A DNA stretch of 64,000 nt, taken from the NCBI GenBank assembly GCA_030159075.1, contig BROG01000556.1, positions 404,501 to 468,500 of the forward strand, written 5' to 3'. The notes under the pieces are model-generated. The model saw only the letters and a program-made list of their open reading frames with translations. It searched no databases and was not told where the DNA came from. Origin of the DNA: Atrina japonica. Its lineage: Eukaryota > Mollusca > Bivalvia > Pterioida > Pinnidae. This document shows, in pieces, positions 62,448 through 64,000 of the stretch. The first letter of the stretch is position 1, and each line of letters begins with the position of its first letter. Made by a program: the position numbers and the translations under genes.

Positions 62448-62704
62448 AATACAGGTCACGCTAAGGTTATATGAATATGGGCGGGCTTGCAAACGAATTT
62501 TTGTCGTACCGACAAAAAAATAAAAAAAACGTGGAAAGTTGTGAAATACAATAAAACTATACTTCTATGTGTTTTAATTCAACAATTTTTCGTTTTTTAT
62601 CTCCAAATATTAACATATTTGACCCAAACAATTGAGATTGAAATATTTGAGGAAATCGTAGATACTATGTCTTTAAATATTCAGATAAAGTTAAACTTTG
62701 CGCA

Positions 62705-63150
62705 CAATATAGTTAAAGCAGTTTGACAAAGTGACAAGGTCATGGGTTGTATAGTTAAAGCAGTTTATAGCTAAACTGTGGTCATAATATAACAAAACTG
62801 TGCGCACAACATAGCTAAACATTGCACGTAATATAGCTAAACTGTGCGCACAATATAATGAATATTAAATTGTCCGCACAATAAAACTAAACTGTGCGCA
62901 CAATCTAATATTTGTTAAACTGTGCACAATATCGTTAAACTGTGAGCACAATATAACTAACTTGTGTGCACAATATACCTTAACTGTGCTCACAATATAA
63001 CTAAACTGTGCGCACAATATAATGAAAGTTAAACTGTGCGTACAATATAGTTAATCTGTGCGCACAATATAACTAAACTGTGCTCACAATATAGTATTTG
63101 TTAAACTGTTTGCACAATATAACTAAACTGTGCGCACAATATAATAAAAA
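62705..63150. repeat. Tandem array of CTGTGCGCACAATATAACTAAA units
   Basis: About 20 units of 20-32 bp, each with the palindrome TGTGCGCACA (or TGCGTACA, TGCTCACA variants) followed by ATATAAC/GTTAAA. It starts about 30 bases after the TTAA element. Confidence 0.9.
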
Positions 63151-63164
63151 TAATATACTGTATT

Positions 63165-63500
63165 CTTTGTCACTAAAGGGGCGCCGTACAAACATGTCTA
63201 CCTCAGTATGTAGAAGTTGTAAGTTATTCATTTCACATATTGCTGAGTGGCATTATGTTCAAGTTGATGGTTGTGCTTTGGGAAAACTGGGACAGCCTGT
63301 CCCAGTTCTCCCTATTAGGTGTTCTACTTCTTCCCATTAGTTTTAATTGGGTGAAATGCCATTTACAGAACATTTACTGGAGCGTATTGTTTGATCTTAA
63401 ACTCCACAAAGCACATTAAAGATCTTTGATAACACTTGTGATTAATGCATGGGGCGCCTTATAATGTTATTGCTAAATCTCCCCGCTCTCCCCTACATAA
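63165..63500 (+). repeat. Dispersed repeat with internal hairpin, inverted partner of 26215-26650
   Basis: ACATGTCTACCTCAGTATGT, CACATATTGCTGAGTGGC, AAGTTGATGGTTGTGC and a hairpin at 63280-63312 (ACTGGGACAG then CTGTCCCAGT, one-base loop) match the reverse complement of the intron 1 copy. Confidence 0.75.
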
Positions 63501-64000
63501 TTGGTTTGATAGTAATAAAAATTATTATGTAAAGAGAGGATTAACACATGATAAGTAAGTCCATCTCCCGTATTATAATTATTGCCCAGGTGTCACAAAG
63601 TCTAAGCACATATGGTGGGAAAACATAAACAATTGAATCTGTAAATTGATAATATATAATATAGATTCGCCATGTTTACAAACAATGCAGACGACGTGTG
63701 TACGGATACAAAGTGTTCCGGATCAGCAATTCCAGATACTATTTTGCAGTACTGATAAAAAAATGAGATCATTCTATCTCAGGTGCGCGAGAGATTTGTA
63801 CAATATGTATCGTCAGGTTGGAAAGTGATTTACAATTGCTATCTAAATATAATTCCATACCTACTCCACCATCCATAGGCTATATACCAACACAGCTGTT
63901 TGTTTTCTGATACAGTTTTATTCCAAGTAAAATATGTTTAAGATACAAAATATTCTAGCACATGTTTTAAAATGAAGCGTGTTAATTAGAACTCCGTTAA

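Larger units (their letters stand above)
62001..62676. mobile_element. 676-bp TTAA-bounded DNA transposon derivative
   Basis: The left end TTAAAGACATAGTATCTACG (62001-62020) and the right end, its exact reverse complement at 62657-62676, are perfect inverted repeats, flush with TTAA on both sides. TTAA targets with AAAG termini suggest a Kolobok-type element (family knowledge; assignment inferred). Inside on the - strand is a start codon in strong context with a short AT-hook-like frame and an NRF1 site just upstream, so this is probably an internally deleted copy keeping its promoter and first codons. Confidence 0.75.

Noticed and set aside
62705..63150. CRISPR-like array
   Set aside because: Units are contiguous variants without unique spacers, and the genome is eukaryotic.

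Overview
This is a 64 kb piece of animal nuclear genome, most likely from a marine bivalve mollusc or another lophotrochozoan. It has long introns with GT-AG borders, long TA, GA, TC, TG and CATA microsatellites, many minisatellites, tRNA-derived SINEs, TTAA-bounded MITE-like elements, decayed non-LTR retrotransposons and a Polinton/Maverick fragment. The species assignment is an inference from repeat style. I see no bacterial operon, CRISPR array or rRNA.

One protein-coding gene dominates. On the + strand, from 15260 to 54427, there is a 39 kb SAXO gene (stabilizer of axonemal microtubules, FAM154 family; a cilium and centriole microtubule-associated protein). Most of it is missed by simple ORF reading because its first exon codes for only 12 residues plus a split codon. 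I assemble it as five coding exons (15260-15297, 33957-34130, 44868-44980, 52078-52164, 53430-54427). Their phases (2,2,1,1) and splice sites all agree and give a 469-residue protein, close to my recollection of about 474 for human SAXO1. It starts with the family's Cys-rich motif (CICEICTCG, then CPH) and carries about 11 Mn-type repeats.

The most interesting signal is a 1.87 kb open exon at 39468-41338 inside intron 2. It starts with a strong-context ATG, has its own TATA-like box, and ends in a phase-2 donor matching exon 3. It therefore looks like an alternative first exon. Splicing it to exon 3 would give a 1022-residue isoform in which the Cys-rich N-terminus is replaced by 624 residues of polar, probably disordered sequence with APWE and YGDF repeats. 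Near-consensus RFX X-box and forkhead motifs lie upstream of both starts, as expected for ciliary genes.

Layout: 1-15000 is intergenic, with a CATA microsatellite, an L1-like fragment split by an inverted pair of a dispersed repeat, a dead CR1/L2-like retrotransposon, MITEs, a 24-bp-arm hairpin and two tiny palindromes flanked by 7-bp direct repeats. 15260-54427 is the SAXO gene. Intron 1 holds a 4.8 kb block made almost only of A and C, then several minisatellites. Intron 2 holds a 63-bp array, MITEs, SINEs and the long exon. Intron 3 holds a 46/47-bp array and a 32-bp TG-rich array. 54428-64000 is downstream: dispersed repeats, a Polinton DNA polymerase B relic on the - strand, a possible small gene with a duplicated exon, a cluster of promoter-like motifs, a TTAA-bounded 676-bp transposon derivative and a short tandem array.
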